Assembly (NCBI GenBank): GCA_035492055.1
Contig: DATJJR010000103.1
Span: forward strand, 1 to 32,286
Direction: 5' to 3'
DNA: 32,286 nt
Source of the DNA: Ga0074130 sp035492055
GTDB lineage: Bacteria > Pseudomonadota > Gammaproteobacteria > Burkholderiales > Rhodocyclaceae
Numbering within the stretch: the stretch's first letter is position 1; every line of letters starts with the position of its first letter. A model generated the notes under the pieces. The model searched no databases, was not told the origin of the DNA, and worked only from the letters and a program-made list of their open reading frames with translations. The position numbers and the translations under genes were made by a program. Shown piece after piece: positions 6,960 through 15,050 of the stretch.

Positions 6960-7278
6960 GCCTGTCTCCTCGATATGAATGAAGGATGGCGGGTTGCCAT
7001 CGGCGATGGTGCTTTCGCCACCACCTAGAGTCACTCTATGCAATCGCCCAATACCCACCTATCGGCTTGCTCCTAAAGCCTTGTGAGGTTTGTCCGACAT
7101 GCCCCAATGTCGTTGCATATCGCTCCTTTGATTTTTTCTTCCGTTCTTGTCTTTTTGATTGAGCCACGGGTAATGACAAAAGTCTGTCAGCTCTGTCCTA
7201 CGCACTGATCCGCTACTGCCGACAGATTGCACGGCTTCAGTACCGTAGGTTGGGACATATCTTCCGAGGAGCACATCC
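6960..7278. other. Divergent intergenic region (csbD-like / hydrolase)
   Basis: This region of about 320 bp lies between genes that point away from each other, so it should carry promoters in both directions. It contains a symmetric element at 7026-7038 and a T-rich stretch near 7122-7160. I see no protein-coding gene, tRNA or clear consensus -35/-10 pair. Short open frames here have no recognisable content. Confidence 0.5.
7026..7038. promoter_or_regulatory. Symmetric element TAGAGT-C-ACTCTA upstream of csbD-like gene
   Basis: Two 6-bp half-sites are perfectly inverted around one central base, 67 nt upstream of the CsbD-like start codon. Position and symmetry fit an operator for a dimeric regulator such as a LuxR-type response regulator. 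The site was seen once only, so it is a candidate. Confidence 0.3.
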
Positions 7279-8058
7279 ATGCAGGACAAATGGGAACCCA
7301 CATTGATCGTGCAACGCGAGAATGCATTGCATTCAGATGCACCATTGGAACTGGTCTTTCTGCCCGGACTACTTTGCGACGAACGCCTGTGGGAAGGCCA
7401 GATCATGGCGCTGAGCGATATTGCCCACTCCACCGTTGTCCGTCTCGACACCACCGACTCGATGGAAGCAATGGCCGCAGAAGTACTTCATCAGGCACCA
7501 GACGGCCCATTCATGCTTGCGGGCATGTCCATGGGCGGTTATGTGGCTTTCGAAATCATGCGCCGCACACCTCAACATGTGCTTGGACTCGCGTTGATCA
7601 GTACCTCCGCACGCCCCGACACACCTGCAGCAACGGAAACACGCCGCACACAGATGAAGTTGGCTGAGCACGACATGGATGGCGTCATAGACCAGTTACT
7701 TCCGAAACTTGTGCATGAATCTCGGCTCAACGACGACAGCACCGCAGGCCTCATGCGCAGCATGGCCAAGCAACTCGGTGCTGAGGTGTTCAAGCGCCAG
7801 CAGGAAGCCATCATCACACGCCCGGACAGCCGTTCAATACTTTGTGAAATCAAGTGTCCGACATTGATTCTCTGCGGCCGCGACGATCTGATCACGCCAC
7901 CGGAGGTTCACGATGAAATTGACCAGGGCATTCCCAACGCCCATCTGGGCATCATTGAGCACTGTGGGCATCTAGTCCCGCTCGAACAACCGGAACAAGT
8001 GACGCGCGAATTGCGCAACTGGCTTACGGAAGTCCGCAGCACCAAAGCATCACCTTGA
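7279..8058 (+). CDS. Alpha/beta-hydrolase fold protein
   Basis: A 259-residue cytoplasmic hydrolase. The oxyanion strand (LVFLPGLLCDERLW, about residues 25-38), the nucleophile elbow GMSMGG with Ser84, the acid LCGRDD (Asp203 likely) and the base His231 (EHCGHLVPLEQP) form a complete catalytic triad in the usual order. Proteins of this build include esterases, lactonases, MenH-like enzymes and BioH-like pimeloyl esterases; the sequence does not tell which. GAGGAG lies 8 nt before the ATG. It diverges from the CsbD-like gene and is followed by a tRNA-Leu gene on the other strand, so it is probably transcribed alone. Confidence 0.88.
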   Translation: MQDKWEPTLIVQRENALHSDAPLELVFLPGLLCDERLWEGQIMALSDIAHSTVVRLDTTDSMEAMAAEVLHQAPDGPFMLAGMSMGGYVAFEIMRRTPQHVLGLALISTSARPDTPAATETRRTQMKLAEHDMDGVIDQLLPKLVHESRLNDDSTAGLMRSMAKQLGAEVFKRQQEAIITRPDSRSILCEIKCPTLILCGRDDLITPPEVHDEIDQGIPNAHLGIIEHCGHLVPLEQPEQVTRELRNWLTEVRSTKASP

Positions 8059-8172
8059 CGGATCAAGCTACGTCCAATCGTTTAGCCGTAACAGCAAAAC
8101 ATAATCCGCCCAAGCAGCGACGCCGAACAGGTAATACCAATAAGGGATTTGCGGAATCCGCACGAATACTGA

Positions 8173-8256
8173 TGGTGCCGAGAGAGGGACTCGAACCCTC
8201 ACGCCTTGCGGCGGCGGATTTTGAATCCGCTGCGTCTACCATTCCGCCACCTCGGC
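8173..8256 (-). tRNA. tRNA-Leu (anticodon CAA)
   Basis: The minus strand folds into a full cloverleaf of 84 nt including an encoded 3' CCA. The acceptor stem GCCGAGG pairs with TCTCGGC (one G-U pair) with discriminator A. The anticodon stem GCGGA/TCCGC encloses TTCAAAA, giving anticodon CAA, which reads UUG. A long variable arm (CGCCGCAAGGCG) is typical of class II leucine tRNAs, and the T arm GAGGG-TTCGAGT-CCCTC is standard. It lies between the hydrolase gene and queA, on the opposite strand from both. Confidence 0.96.
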
Positions 8257-8350
8257 AAGAGATACAAGGCTCGCGTAAAATGGCGCGCCTTGCGGAAAGA
8301 GGGCGCATTATCCGTTAATCGGGCGCGACATACAACCCGCATTTCACATC

Positions 8351-9406
8351 ATGTCTCTCACGCTCGACGATTTCGACTATTCCCTGCCGCCCGAACTAAT
8401 TGCGCAAGCCCCGCTGCCACAGCGTTCGGCCAGCCGTTTGCTGGTGGTCGGCGCTCCACTTCAGGACCTGCATGTGACGGACTTGCCGCAACAGTTGCGA
8501 GCAGGTGATTTGCTGGTGATGAACGACACGCGCGTGTTGCATGCGCGTCTGTACGGGCAAAAAGACAGTGGTGGGCAAATTGAAGTGCTGGTCGAACGTC
8601 CGCTTTCGGGCCACAGCACCGATCCCCATGGCAACACGGATGTTCTGGCACAAGTCCGCGCCAGCAAATCGCCCAAACCGGGTACTACCCTGCATCTTGA
8701 GAACGCCATCACCGTCGAGGTGATCGAGCGTATTGGCGAGTTCTACCGTCTACGTTTCCAGGGCAATGCCGTCGACCTGCTCGAAGCGCACGGCCGTTTG
8801 CCGCTGCCGCCGTATATTGAACACGCGGCCGGCAGTGCCGATGAGTCGCGCTACCAGACGGTGTATGCGCGGGAAAAAGGCTCGGTCGCGGCACCGACAG
8901 CAGGGCTGCATTTCGATGAAGCCCTCCTCGATCAACTCAAGCAACAAGGTGTCAATGTCGCGCATGTCACACTGCATGTTGGCGCAGGCACCTTTCAGCC
9001 AGTGCGCGTGCATAACATTGCCGAGCACAAGATGCACAGCGAGCGCTATACGCTGACGCAAGCCACTGTGGACGCCATTGCACACACCAAGGCCAATGGT
9101 AGCCGTGTCGTTGTCGTAGGCACGACGACGATGCGCACACTGGAGTCGGTCGCACAAAAATACGGTGAACTGCGCGCCGACACGGGTGAGACTGACATCT
9201 TCATCACGCCCGGCTTTACATTCCGTGTGGCCGACATGTTGATGACCAACTTTCATTTGCCGAAATCCACGTTGCTGATGCTCGTCTCGGCATTTGCCGG
9301 CAGCGCCGAGATTCGTGCTGCCTATACACACGCGGTGGCTGAAAAATATCGCTTCTTCAGCTATGGCGACGCCATGCTTTTGACCAGGAACCCTCATGCA
9401 GTTTGA
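8351..9406 (+). CDS. queA: S-adenosylmethionine:tRNA ribosyltransferase-isomerase
   Basis: QueA transfers the ribose part of S-adenosylmethionine to preQ1 in tRNA to make epoxyqueuosine. The 351-residue product has the normal length and the family motifs in order: FDYSLPPELIAQAPLPQRSA near the start, LLVMNDTRVLHARL, LPLPPYIEH, REKGSVAAPTAGLHF, TLHVGAGTFQPV and LMTNFHLPKSTLLMLVSAFA. The ATG at 8351 matches the conserved N-terminus although no strong ribosome-binding site is visible. The stop codon lies inside the start of tgt (11-nt overlap), so the two queuosine genes are translationally coupled. Confidence 0.97.
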   Translation: MSLTLDDFDYSLPPELIAQAPLPQRSASRLLVVGAPLQDLHVTDLPQQLRAGDLLVMNDTRVLHARLYGQKDSGGQIEVLVERPLSGHSTDPHGNTDVLAQVRASKSPKPGTTLHLENAITVEVIERIGEFYRLRFQGNAVDLLEAHGRLPLPPYIEHAAGSADESRYQTVYAREKGSVAAPTAGLHFDEALLDQLKQQGVNVAHVTLHVGAGTFQPVRVHNIAEHKMHSERYTLTQATVDAIAHTKANGSRVVVVGTTTMRTLESVAQKYGELRADTGETDIFITPGFTFRVADMLMTNFHLPKSTLLMLVSAFAGSAEIRAAYTHAVAEKYRFFSYGDAMLLTRNPHAV

Positions 9407-10514
9407 ACTTCTCAAAACCGATGGCGCCGCACGGCGCGGACGACTCACGCTGGCCCACGGCACGGTTGAAACGCCGGTGTTCATGCCGGTCGGGACCTAT
9501 GGCACGGTCAAGGCCATGGCGCCAAATGAGCTGGAAGAAATTGGCGCACAGATCGTGCTCGGCAATACGTTCCATCTATGGTTGCGTCCCGGTCTCGACA
9601 TCATCAATGCACACCAGGGACTGCATCGCTTCATGGCATGGGATAAACCGATTCTCACCGACTCGGGCGGCTTCCAGGTGTTTTCGCTCGGAGAGTTACG
9701 CAAGATCACCGAGGAAGGTGTGAAGTTCCAGTCACCGATCAACGGCGATCGCCTGTTCATGCGACCGGAAGATTCGATGCAGATTCAGAAGGTGCTGAAC
9801 TCCGACATCGTCATGATCTTCGACGAATGCACGCCATATCCGGCCGACGAGAAGCAGGCGGCCGATTCGATGCGCCTGTCGTTGCGCTGGGCGCGCCGCT
9901 CGCGCGACGAGCATGATCGTCTGGAAAACACCAATGCATTGTTTGGCATTGTTCAAGGCGGCATGCATGAACATCTGCGCGACGAATCTCTTGCGGCCCT
10001 GCAGGACATCGGCTTCGACGGTTTCGCCATTGGCGGCCTGTCGGTTGGCGAACCCAAGGAAGACATGGCGCGCATCCTTGCGCATACGGCACCACAACTT
10101 CCCGCCAACAAACCGCACTACCTAATGGGCGTCGGCACGCCGGAAGATATTGTGTTTTCGGTTAGCCACGGCATCGACATGTTCGACTGTGTAATGCCGA
10201 CGCGCAACGCCCGCAATGGCTGGCTATTCACGCGCTGGGGCGACGTGAAGATCAAGAACGCCAGTTACAAGGCAGATACGCGCCCACTCGACGAAAGCTG
10301 CGGCTGCTACACCTGCCGCAATTTCAGCCGTGCCTATCTGCACCATTTGCATCGCACCGGCGAAATTCTTGGCGCACGCCTCAACACCATTCACAACCTG
10401 CACTACTACCAAGACCTGATGCGCGACATCCGCACGGCTATCGACGCCGGCAATTTTGCAGCGTGGCAGCTTGAATTCCACCGCAATCGCGCCCAATTGA
10501 AGGCAGGCGACTGA
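9396..10514 (+). CDS. tgt: Queuine/preQ1 tRNA-ribosyltransferase
   Basis: Tgt exchanges guanine for preQ1 at position 34 of tRNAs with GUN anticodons, the step before QueA. The 372-residue length is standard. Visible marks are GNTFHLWLRPG, the substrate-binding Asp89 in LTDSGGFQVFSLG, GIVQGG, IGGLSVGEPKE, YLMGVGTPEDI, the catalytic-aspartate region (GIDMFDCVMPTRNARNG) and the zinc site CGCYTCRNFSRAYLHHLH. It overlaps the end of queA by 11 nt. A candidate extended -10 promoter for yajC follows downstream, so the sec genes need not depend on this operon. Confidence 0.97.
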   Translation: MQFELLKTDGAARRGRLTLAHGTVETPVFMPVGTYGTVKAMAPNELEEIGAQIVLGNTFHLWLRPGLDIINAHQGLHRFMAWDKPILTDSGGFQVFSLGELRKITEEGVKFQSPINGDRLFMRPEDSMQIQKVLNSDIVMIFDECTPYPADEKQAADSMRLSLRWARRSRDEHDRLENTNALFGIVQGGMHEHLRDESLAALQDIGFDGFAIGGLSVGEPKEDMARILAHTAPQLPANKPHYLMGVGTPEDIVFSVSHGIDMFDCVMPTRNARNGWLFTRWGDVKIKNASYKADTRPLDESCGCYTCRNFSRAYLHHLHRTGEILGARLNTIHNLHYYQDLMRDIRTAIDAGNFAAWQLEFHRNRAQLKAGD

Positions 10515-10612
10515 GTTTCAAGCCGATTTGGTCGGAACCTGAATCGAGGCTGACGGTCCCAATCCGCAACCGGGCCACACGCGTTTACCGCGCCGGTTGC
10601 CAAGTCTGTAGC

Positions 10613-10621
10613 TGATATACT
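10613..10621 (+). promoter_or_regulatory. Candidate extended -10 promoter for yajC
   Basis: TGATATACT has the TGn-TATACT form of an extended -10 element and lies about 40 nt before the yajC start. No good -35 box stands at the right distance, which extended -10 promoters can tolerate. The 146-bp gap after tgt supports a separate promoter here. Confidence 0.45.
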
Positions 10622-10660
10622 CGCAGGCTGTTCTTTTTCCAACATTTTCAGGAGTTTCAC

Positions 10661-10987
10661 GTGCTGATTTCCAACGCTTTTGCCCAAGCCGCCGGCGCTG
10701 CCGCACCGTCCGTGGGCATCCAGGATTTCCTGTTGCCGGTTGCCATGGTGCTGGCCGTCTATTTCCTGATGTTCCGCCCGCAGATGAAGAAGCAGAAGGA
10801 ACACCAAAAGCTCGTGTCCGACCTGCAAACGGGCGATGAAGTCATCACCACTGGCGGTCTCGCCGGTCGCATCAGCAAGACAGGCGACAATTATGTCGGT
10901 GTTGAAATCGCCGCCGGTGTTGAAGTCCAGGTACAGAAGCAAGCTGTTTCTACGGTGCTGCCGAAGGGCACGCTGAAGCATCTCTGA
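10661..10987 (+). CDS. yajC: Sec translocon accessory protein YajC
   Basis: YajC is a small inner-membrane partner of the SecDF complex. The 108-residue product has a short N-terminal segment, one membrane helix (FLLPVAMVLAVYFLMFRPQ, about residues 23-41), the family signature RPQMKKQKEHQKLVSDLQTG and a soluble tail with DEVITTGGLAGRI. It starts with GTG at 10661, with AGGAG 6 nt upstream. A strong terminator separates it from secD, which is less usual in this otherwise conserved cluster. Confidence 0.96.
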   Translation: MLISNAFAQAAGAAAPSVGIQDFLLPVAMVLAVYFLMFRPQMKKQKEHQKLVSDLQTGDEVITTGGLAGRISKTGDNYVGVEIAAGVEVQVQKQAVSTVLPKGTLKHL

Positions 10988-10993
10988 TGCAAC

Positions 10994-11027
10994 ATCAAGG
11001 CCGGTCGCTGACCGGCCTTGATTTTTT
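10994..11027 (+). terminator. Rho-independent terminator between yajC and secD
   Basis: A perfect 12-bp stem (ATCAAGGCCGGT at 10994-11005, ACCGGCCTTGAT at 11011-11022) with loop CGCTG is followed by a T-run. It starts 7 nt after the yajC stop codon and should stop or reduce transcription into secDF. Confidence 0.88.
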
Positions 11028-11135
11028 CACTGAGCCGTTTCACCGCGTTTTTGCTCAGATTTTTGATCAGGTCTCTCGACCTTGCGTCTTTCCACCCTGT
11101 CTTTCCGTTCGCATTCCAATGCGTATGAGTTGCCC

Positions 11136-12977
11136 ATGAATCGTTATCCGCTCTGGAAAAACATCCTCGTTGCCATTGTCGTGGTGCTGGGATTGCTTTA
11201 CACCTTGCCCAACTTCTTCGGTGAATCGCCCGCCGTTCAGGTGTCGAGCGTCAAATCCGCCGTCAAGCTGGATGCCAGCCTGCTGTCTCGTGTCGAAGAC
11301 ACGCTGAAGACGGCCGGCATCAACGAGCAAGGCTTGTTTGCCGACAGCAACAGCATTCGCGTGCGCTTTGCCAACACCGACGACCAGCTCAAGGCCAAGG
11401 ACGCTATCGAACATGCGCTGAACCCCGATCCCGACAATGCAAGCTACAGCGTTGCGCTCAACCTGCTGTCGAGCTCGCCGCGCTGGCTGACCAGCATCGG
11501 TGCGCTACCGATGTATCTGGGTCTCGACTTGCGGGGCGGCGTGCACTTCTTGCTGCAGGTCGACATGAAGGGCGCAGCGAGCAAGCGTCTTGACGCCGTT
11601 GCAGGTGATCTGCGGACCGCGCTGCGCGACAAGAATGTGCGTCACAGCGGCATCAGCCGTGATGGCGAAACCGTTACGATCCGTTTCCGCGACGATGCCA
11701 CGCGCAAGCAGGCCGAAAATGTACTGGCCGACAACTACCCGGATCTCGACGTAGCCGAGCAAGGCACGGGTTCGGATTTGTCACTGGTCGCCACACTGAA
11801 GCCCTCTGCTCGTCTGGCACTGCAGAACGACGCCATCAAGCAAAACATCACGACGCTGCACAATCGTATCAACGAACTCGGCGTAGCCGAGCCGATCATC
11901 CAGCAGCAAGGCGCTGATCGCATCGTTGTTCAATTGCCGGGCGTGCAAGACACCGCCAAGGCCAAGGATTTGATCGGTCGCACCGCCACGCTTGAAGTGC
12001 GCATGACTGCCGGCGACGACCTGGGCGGCGCAGCACCGGCAGGCTCAGATATCGTCACCGAACAGCAACGCGACGGCAGCGAAAAACCCGTTGCCCTGCA
12101 AAAGCAGGTGGTACTGACGGGCGACCGCTTCACCAGCGCCGAAGCCACGTTCGACCAGAACCACCAGCCGGCTGTCTCCGTCACGCTCGATGCCGCCGGT
12201 GGCCGCATCATGCGCGATGTCACGCGCGACAACGTCGGCAAGATGATGGCCATCGTGCTCTACGAAAAGGGCAAGGGCGAGGCTATTTCGGTTGCTCGCA
12301 TCCAGGGTGAGTTCAGCAATCGCTTCCAGATCACCGGCCGCTTTTCGGCAGAAGAAACCAGCAACCTGGCGATTTTGATCCGCGCTGGCTCGCTTGCCGC
12401 ACCGATGGACATCATCGAGGAACGCACCATCGGCCCAACGCTTGGCGCAGAGAACATCAGCAAGGGTTTCCACTCCACGCTGTGGGGCTTCACCGCCATC
12501 GCCGTGTTCATGATCATTTACTACCTGCTGTTCGGGGTGGTGTCGGTGATTGCGCTGTCAGTGAACCTGCTCTTCCTCATCGCGCTGCTATCACTGCTGC
12601 AAGCAACGCTGACCTTGCCAGGTATCGCCGCCATCGCGCTGACGCTAGGCATGGCCATCGATGCCAACGTGCTGATCAACGAGCGCGTGCGTGAAGAACT
12701 ACGCAACGGCAACTCGCCGCAAGCCGCCATCACCGCCGGTTACGAGCGCGCCTGGGCGACGATTCTCGACTCCAACGTCACTACCCTGATCGCCGGCGTT
12801 GCGCTGCTGATCTTCGGTTCCGGCCCGGTGCGTGGCTTTGCTGTCGTGCACTGCCTGGGCATTCTCACCTCGATCTTCAGCTCGGTCGTCGTCTCGCGTG
12901 GCGTCATCAACTTGATCTACGGTCGCAGGAAGAAGCTCGCTTCGCTCTCCATCGGGCAGATCTGGAAAGCCCAGTAA
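11136..12977 (+). CDS. secD: Protein translocase subunit SecD
   Basis: SecD and SecF use the proton gradient to help proteins leave the Sec channel on the periplasmic side. The 613-residue product has one N-terminal membrane helix (about 8-27), a large periplasmic domain with the family motif MYLGLDLRGGVHFLLQVD (about 126-143), and a C-terminal bundle of membrane helices (about 455-600) with AIALTLGMAIDANVLINERV and ATILDSNVTTLIAGVALLIF. I chose the ATG at 11136 (MNRYPLWKNI) because it gives the family N-terminus; an in-frame start at 11082 adds a non-conserved leader. secF follows after 17 nt. Confidence 0.96.
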   Translation: MNRYPLWKNILVAIVVVLGLLYTLPNFFGESPAVQVSSVKSAVKLDASLLSRVEDTLKTAGINEQGLFADSNSIRVRFANTDDQLKAKDAIEHALNPDPDNASYSVALNLLSSSPRWLTSIGALPMYLGLDLRGGVHFLLQVDMKGAASKRLDAVAGDLRTALRDKNVRHSGISRDGETVTIRFRDDATRKQAENVLADNYPDLDVAEQGTGSDLSLVATLKPSARLALQNDAIKQNITTLHNRINELGVAEPIIQQQGADRIVVQLPGVQDTAKAKDLIGRTATLEVRMTAGDDLGGAAPAGSDIVTEQQRDGSEKPVALQKQVVLTGDRFTSAEATFDQNHQPAVSVTLDAAGGRIMRDVTRDNVGKMMAIVLYEKGKGEAISVARIQGEFSNRFQITGRFSAEETSNLAILIRAGSLAAPMDIIEERTIGPTLGAENISKGFHSTLWGFTAIAVFMIIYYLLFGVVSVIALSVNLLFLIALLSLLQATLTLPGIAAIALTLGMAIDANVLINERVREELRNGNSPQAAITAGYERAWATILDSNVTTLIAGVALLIFGSGPVRGFAVVHCLGILTSIFSSVVVSRGVINLIYGRRKKLASLSIGQIWKAQ

Positions 12978-12994
12978 GGCAAAAGGGATACATC

Positions 12995-13933
12995 ATGGAA
13001 TTCTTCCGCATCAAAAAAGACATCCCCTTCATGCGCCATGCGCTGGTGTTCAACATCATTTCGTTGATCACCTTCATCGTGGCGGTTTTCTTCCTGGCGC
13101 ATCGCGGCCTGCATTTCAGCATCGAATTCACCGGCGGTACGCTGCTGGAGATGAGCTACAAGGAAGCACCGAACATCGACAGCCTGCGCCAGAAGCTCGA
13201 AAGCGATGGTTTTGCCGATCCGCAAGTGCAGAACTTCGGCAGCTCGCGCGACGTGCTGATTCGCGTGCCGCTCGCCAAGGACGGTGACTCGAACAAGGTC
13301 GGCGAACGTGTGCTCGCTTCGCTGCAAGGCGTGGATGCAGCGAATCAGCCGGATCTGAAGCGTGTCGAATTCGTCGGCCCGCAAGTCGGCAAGGAGCTCG
13401 CCTCCGACGGTGCCATGGCGCTGCTGCTCGTCGTCATCGGTATCGTCATCTACCTGGCGATCCGTTTCGAATGGCGCTTTGCTGTTTCGGCCGTCATCGC
13501 CAACCTGCACGATGTCGTCATCATCCTCGGCTGCTTCGCGCTGTTCCAGTGGGAATTCTCACTCCCAGTGCTGGCCGCCGTGCTTGCCGTGCTCGGTTAC
13601 TCGGTGAACGAATCGGTCGTTGTGTTCGACCGCGTGCGCGAAACCTTCAAGAAAGGGCGTGGCCTGACGACGCCACAAGTACTCGACCACGCCATTACCA
13701 GCACCATCTCGCGTACCATCATCACGCACGGTTGTACGCAGTTGATGGTGACGTCGATGCTGATCTTCGGCGGTGCAGCGCTGCACTATTTCGCACTGGC
13801 ACTGACCATCGGCATCTGCTTCGGTATTTATTCTTCGGTGCTGGTCGCCTCACCGCTGGTCATGTGGCTCGGTGTCTCGCGCGAGCAATTCCTGCCGAAG
13901 GCAAAATCGGAAAAACAGGAGGCGGTGGTTTAA
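12995..13933 (+). CDS. secF: Protein translocase subunit SecF
   Basis: This is the partner of SecD in the proton-driven late step of Sec export. The 312-residue product has membrane helix 1 (about 17-37), the conserved LHFSIEFTGGTLLEM, a short periplasmic domain, and a C-terminal helix bundle that includes LAVLGYSVNESVVVFDRVRE and RTIITHGCTQLMVTSMLIFG. Length and motifs are normal. An AAAAGGGA ribosome-binding site lies in the 17-nt gap after secD. A terminator follows 37 nt after the stop codon. Confidence 0.97.
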   Translation: MEFFRIKKDIPFMRHALVFNIISLITFIVAVFFLAHRGLHFSIEFTGGTLLEMSYKEAPNIDSLRQKLESDGFADPQVQNFGSSRDVLIRVPLAKDGDSNKVGERVLASLQGVDAANQPDLKRVEFVGPQVGKELASDGAMALLLVVIGIVIYLAIRFEWRFAVSAVIANLHDVVIILGCFALFQWEFSLPVLAAVLAVLGYSVNESVVVFDRVRETFKKGRGLTTPQVLDHAITSTISRTIITHGCTQLMVTSMLIFGGAALHYFALALTIGICFGIYSSVLVASPLVMWLGVSREQFLPKAKSEKQEAVV

Positions 13934-13970
13934 CTCGCTCGACTCAACCTGCGAGTCACACCCCCGAGAA

Positions 13971-13995
13971 AGGGCCGCAACATGCGGCCCTTTTT
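13971..13995 (+). terminator. Rho-independent terminator after secF
   Basis: AGGGCCGCA (13971-13979) pairs with TGCGGCCCT (13983-13991) around a 3-nt loop, with a T-run at the 3' side. It ends the secDF transcript ahead of the thioesterase gene. Confidence 0.85.
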
Positions 13996-14060
13996 ATTGC
14001 CTCACACAATCCGCATCGATGCGTTTATTCTCACCCTGCATACGAAAGGGGGAGAACCGA

Positions 14061-14549
14061 ATGAGCTCCGAAGCAAACCAAAAACTACCCGTGCTGGACT
14101 ACCTGCAGAAGCACCTCGACGGCACACTGAGTGCAGAACACAGCACATACATGAAGTACCCGACGGCAATTTCGCAAACGCTCGATATCCGCATCGTCGA
14201 AGTCGGCCACGGCACGGCGACCGTGGAAATCGATGCAGATGCAGCTATTCACGGCAACCAGCAAGGCACTGTGCATGGCGGTCTGTTATGTGAACTGGCA
14301 GATGCCGCACTTGGTACGGCACATTCAACCTTGATGGCCGAGGGCGAATCGTTTGCTTCGGTGGAGTTGAAAATTAACTTCTTCCGCCCCGTGTTCAAGT
14401 CGACGTTACGCGCAAGTGCCAAGCCCATTCAAAGCGGCAGTACGTTAACTTGCTACACCTGTGAGATCACCCGCGAAGACGGCAAGCTTGTCGCCATGGT
14501 GAGCAGCACAATGATGACGTTGCGTGGAGACAAAGCCTCTGGTCGTTGA
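14061..14549 (+). CDS. PaaI-family hotdog thioesterase
   Basis: A 162-residue protein with a single hotdog fold, predicted to hydrolyse acyl-CoA or aryl-CoA thioesters in the cytoplasm. The signature is AAIHGNQQGTVHGGLLCELADAALGTA (about residues 70-97), which holds the HGG motif and the catalytic-type Asp, followed by the strand SVELKINFFRPV and the ending CEITREDGKLVAMVSSTMMT. The start at 14061 is supported by GGGGGAG about 8 nt upstream. An open frame beginning at 13872 would run through the secF terminator and is rejected. It stands alone between two terminators. The substrate cannot be told from sequence. Confidence 0.88.
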   Translation: MSSEANQKLPVLDYLQKHLDGTLSAEHSTYMKYPTAISQTLDIRIVEVGHGTATVEIDADAAIHGNQQGTVHGGLLCELADAALGTAHSTLMAEGESFASVELKINFFRPVFKSTLRASAKPIQSGSTLTCYTCEITREDGKLVAMVSSTMMTLRGDKASGR

Positions 14550-14566
14550 AACGCCATCCGTATACC

Positions 14567-14612
14567 CACACAAACAACAAGGGCCGCAAATGCGGCCCTT
14601 GTTGTTTGTGTG
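14567..14612. terminator. Bidirectional terminator with a 22-bp perfect stem
   Basis: The arm at 14567-14588 is perfectly complementary to 14591-14612, with only AA between them. A GC-rich core (GGGCCGCA/TGCGGCCC) is flanked by ACAACAA and TTGTTGT arms, so a T-rich tail follows the core on either strand. It lies between the converging thioesterase and DUF2322-like genes and serves both. Confidence 0.9.
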
Positions 14613-14622
14613 TCATGCGAAA

Positions 14623-14955
14623 TCAAATGCCCGGATCGGTCGCGTACGTGTGTTTGATACGCAGCGGCTGGCCGCTCTTCAACACATCAAAGAGGCGGTC
14701 GATATTCGGATGCTTGCCCGGATGTGCACGTGCATCTTCGGTGTGCTCGGCATAGATTTCCAGCCCCTTGGCGGCGGCCTCAGGCGTAATCGCACCCCAG
14801 GTTTGCGCCAGGTGGTTATAAACGGCGAGCGAACCAGCCTGGCCTTGCTTGTTTTCGATCAGACCGACCTGATTGCCTTCGGCATCGGTCAGAGCAATGG
14901 ATTCAATATGCGAAACCTTGGGCAGGCTTTTGAGATTGGTGGCGAATACGGACAT
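14623..14955 (-). CDS. DUF2322-like protein of unknown function
   Basis: A 110-residue soluble protein without signal peptide or membrane segment. Recognisable parts are LTDAEGNQVGLIENKQGQAG, SLAVYNHLAQTWGAITPEAA, GLEIYAEHTEDARAHPGKHP and NIDRLFDVLKSG. The H-P-G-K-H-P-N-I-D block and overall length fit the DUF2322 family known from betaproteobacteria and Pasteurellaceae, as far as I remember it. No function is known. AAGGAA lies about 9 nt upstream of the ATG at 14955. It is 95 nt downstream of purB in the same direction, with a REP-like hairpin in between. Confidence 0.75.
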   Translation of the reverse strand: MSVFATNLKSLPKVSHIESIALTDAEGNQVGLIENKQGQAGSLAVYNHLAQTWGAITPEAAAKGLEIYAEHTEDARAHPGKHPNIDRLFDVLKSGQPLRIKHTYATDPGI

Positions 14956-15013
14956 GCGGCGTGTTCCTTTGCAGCCTTAAACATTGGAGCCATGCACGGC
15001 ATGGCGAACACCC

Positions 15014-15050
15014 GTTACCCTCTTTCCCGGAAAGAGGGTTGGGGGGATAG
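15014..15050 (-). repeat. REP-like palindromic element, copy 1
   Basis: The plus strand reads GTTA, an inverted repeat CCCTCTTTCC/GGAAAGAGGG (15018-15027 and 15029-15038), then TTGGGGGGATAG, ending exactly at the purB stop codon (CTA at 15051-15053 on the plus strand). Copy 2 at 27673-27710 has the same layout. No T-run follows on either strand, so it is not a plain intrinsic terminator, though the hairpin could protect the purB mRNA 3' end. Confidence 0.6.

Noticed and set aside
13872..14060. N-terminal extension of the thioesterase frame
   Set aside because: It overlaps secF and the secF terminator; the ATG at 14061 has a good ribosome-binding site and begins the conserved protein.
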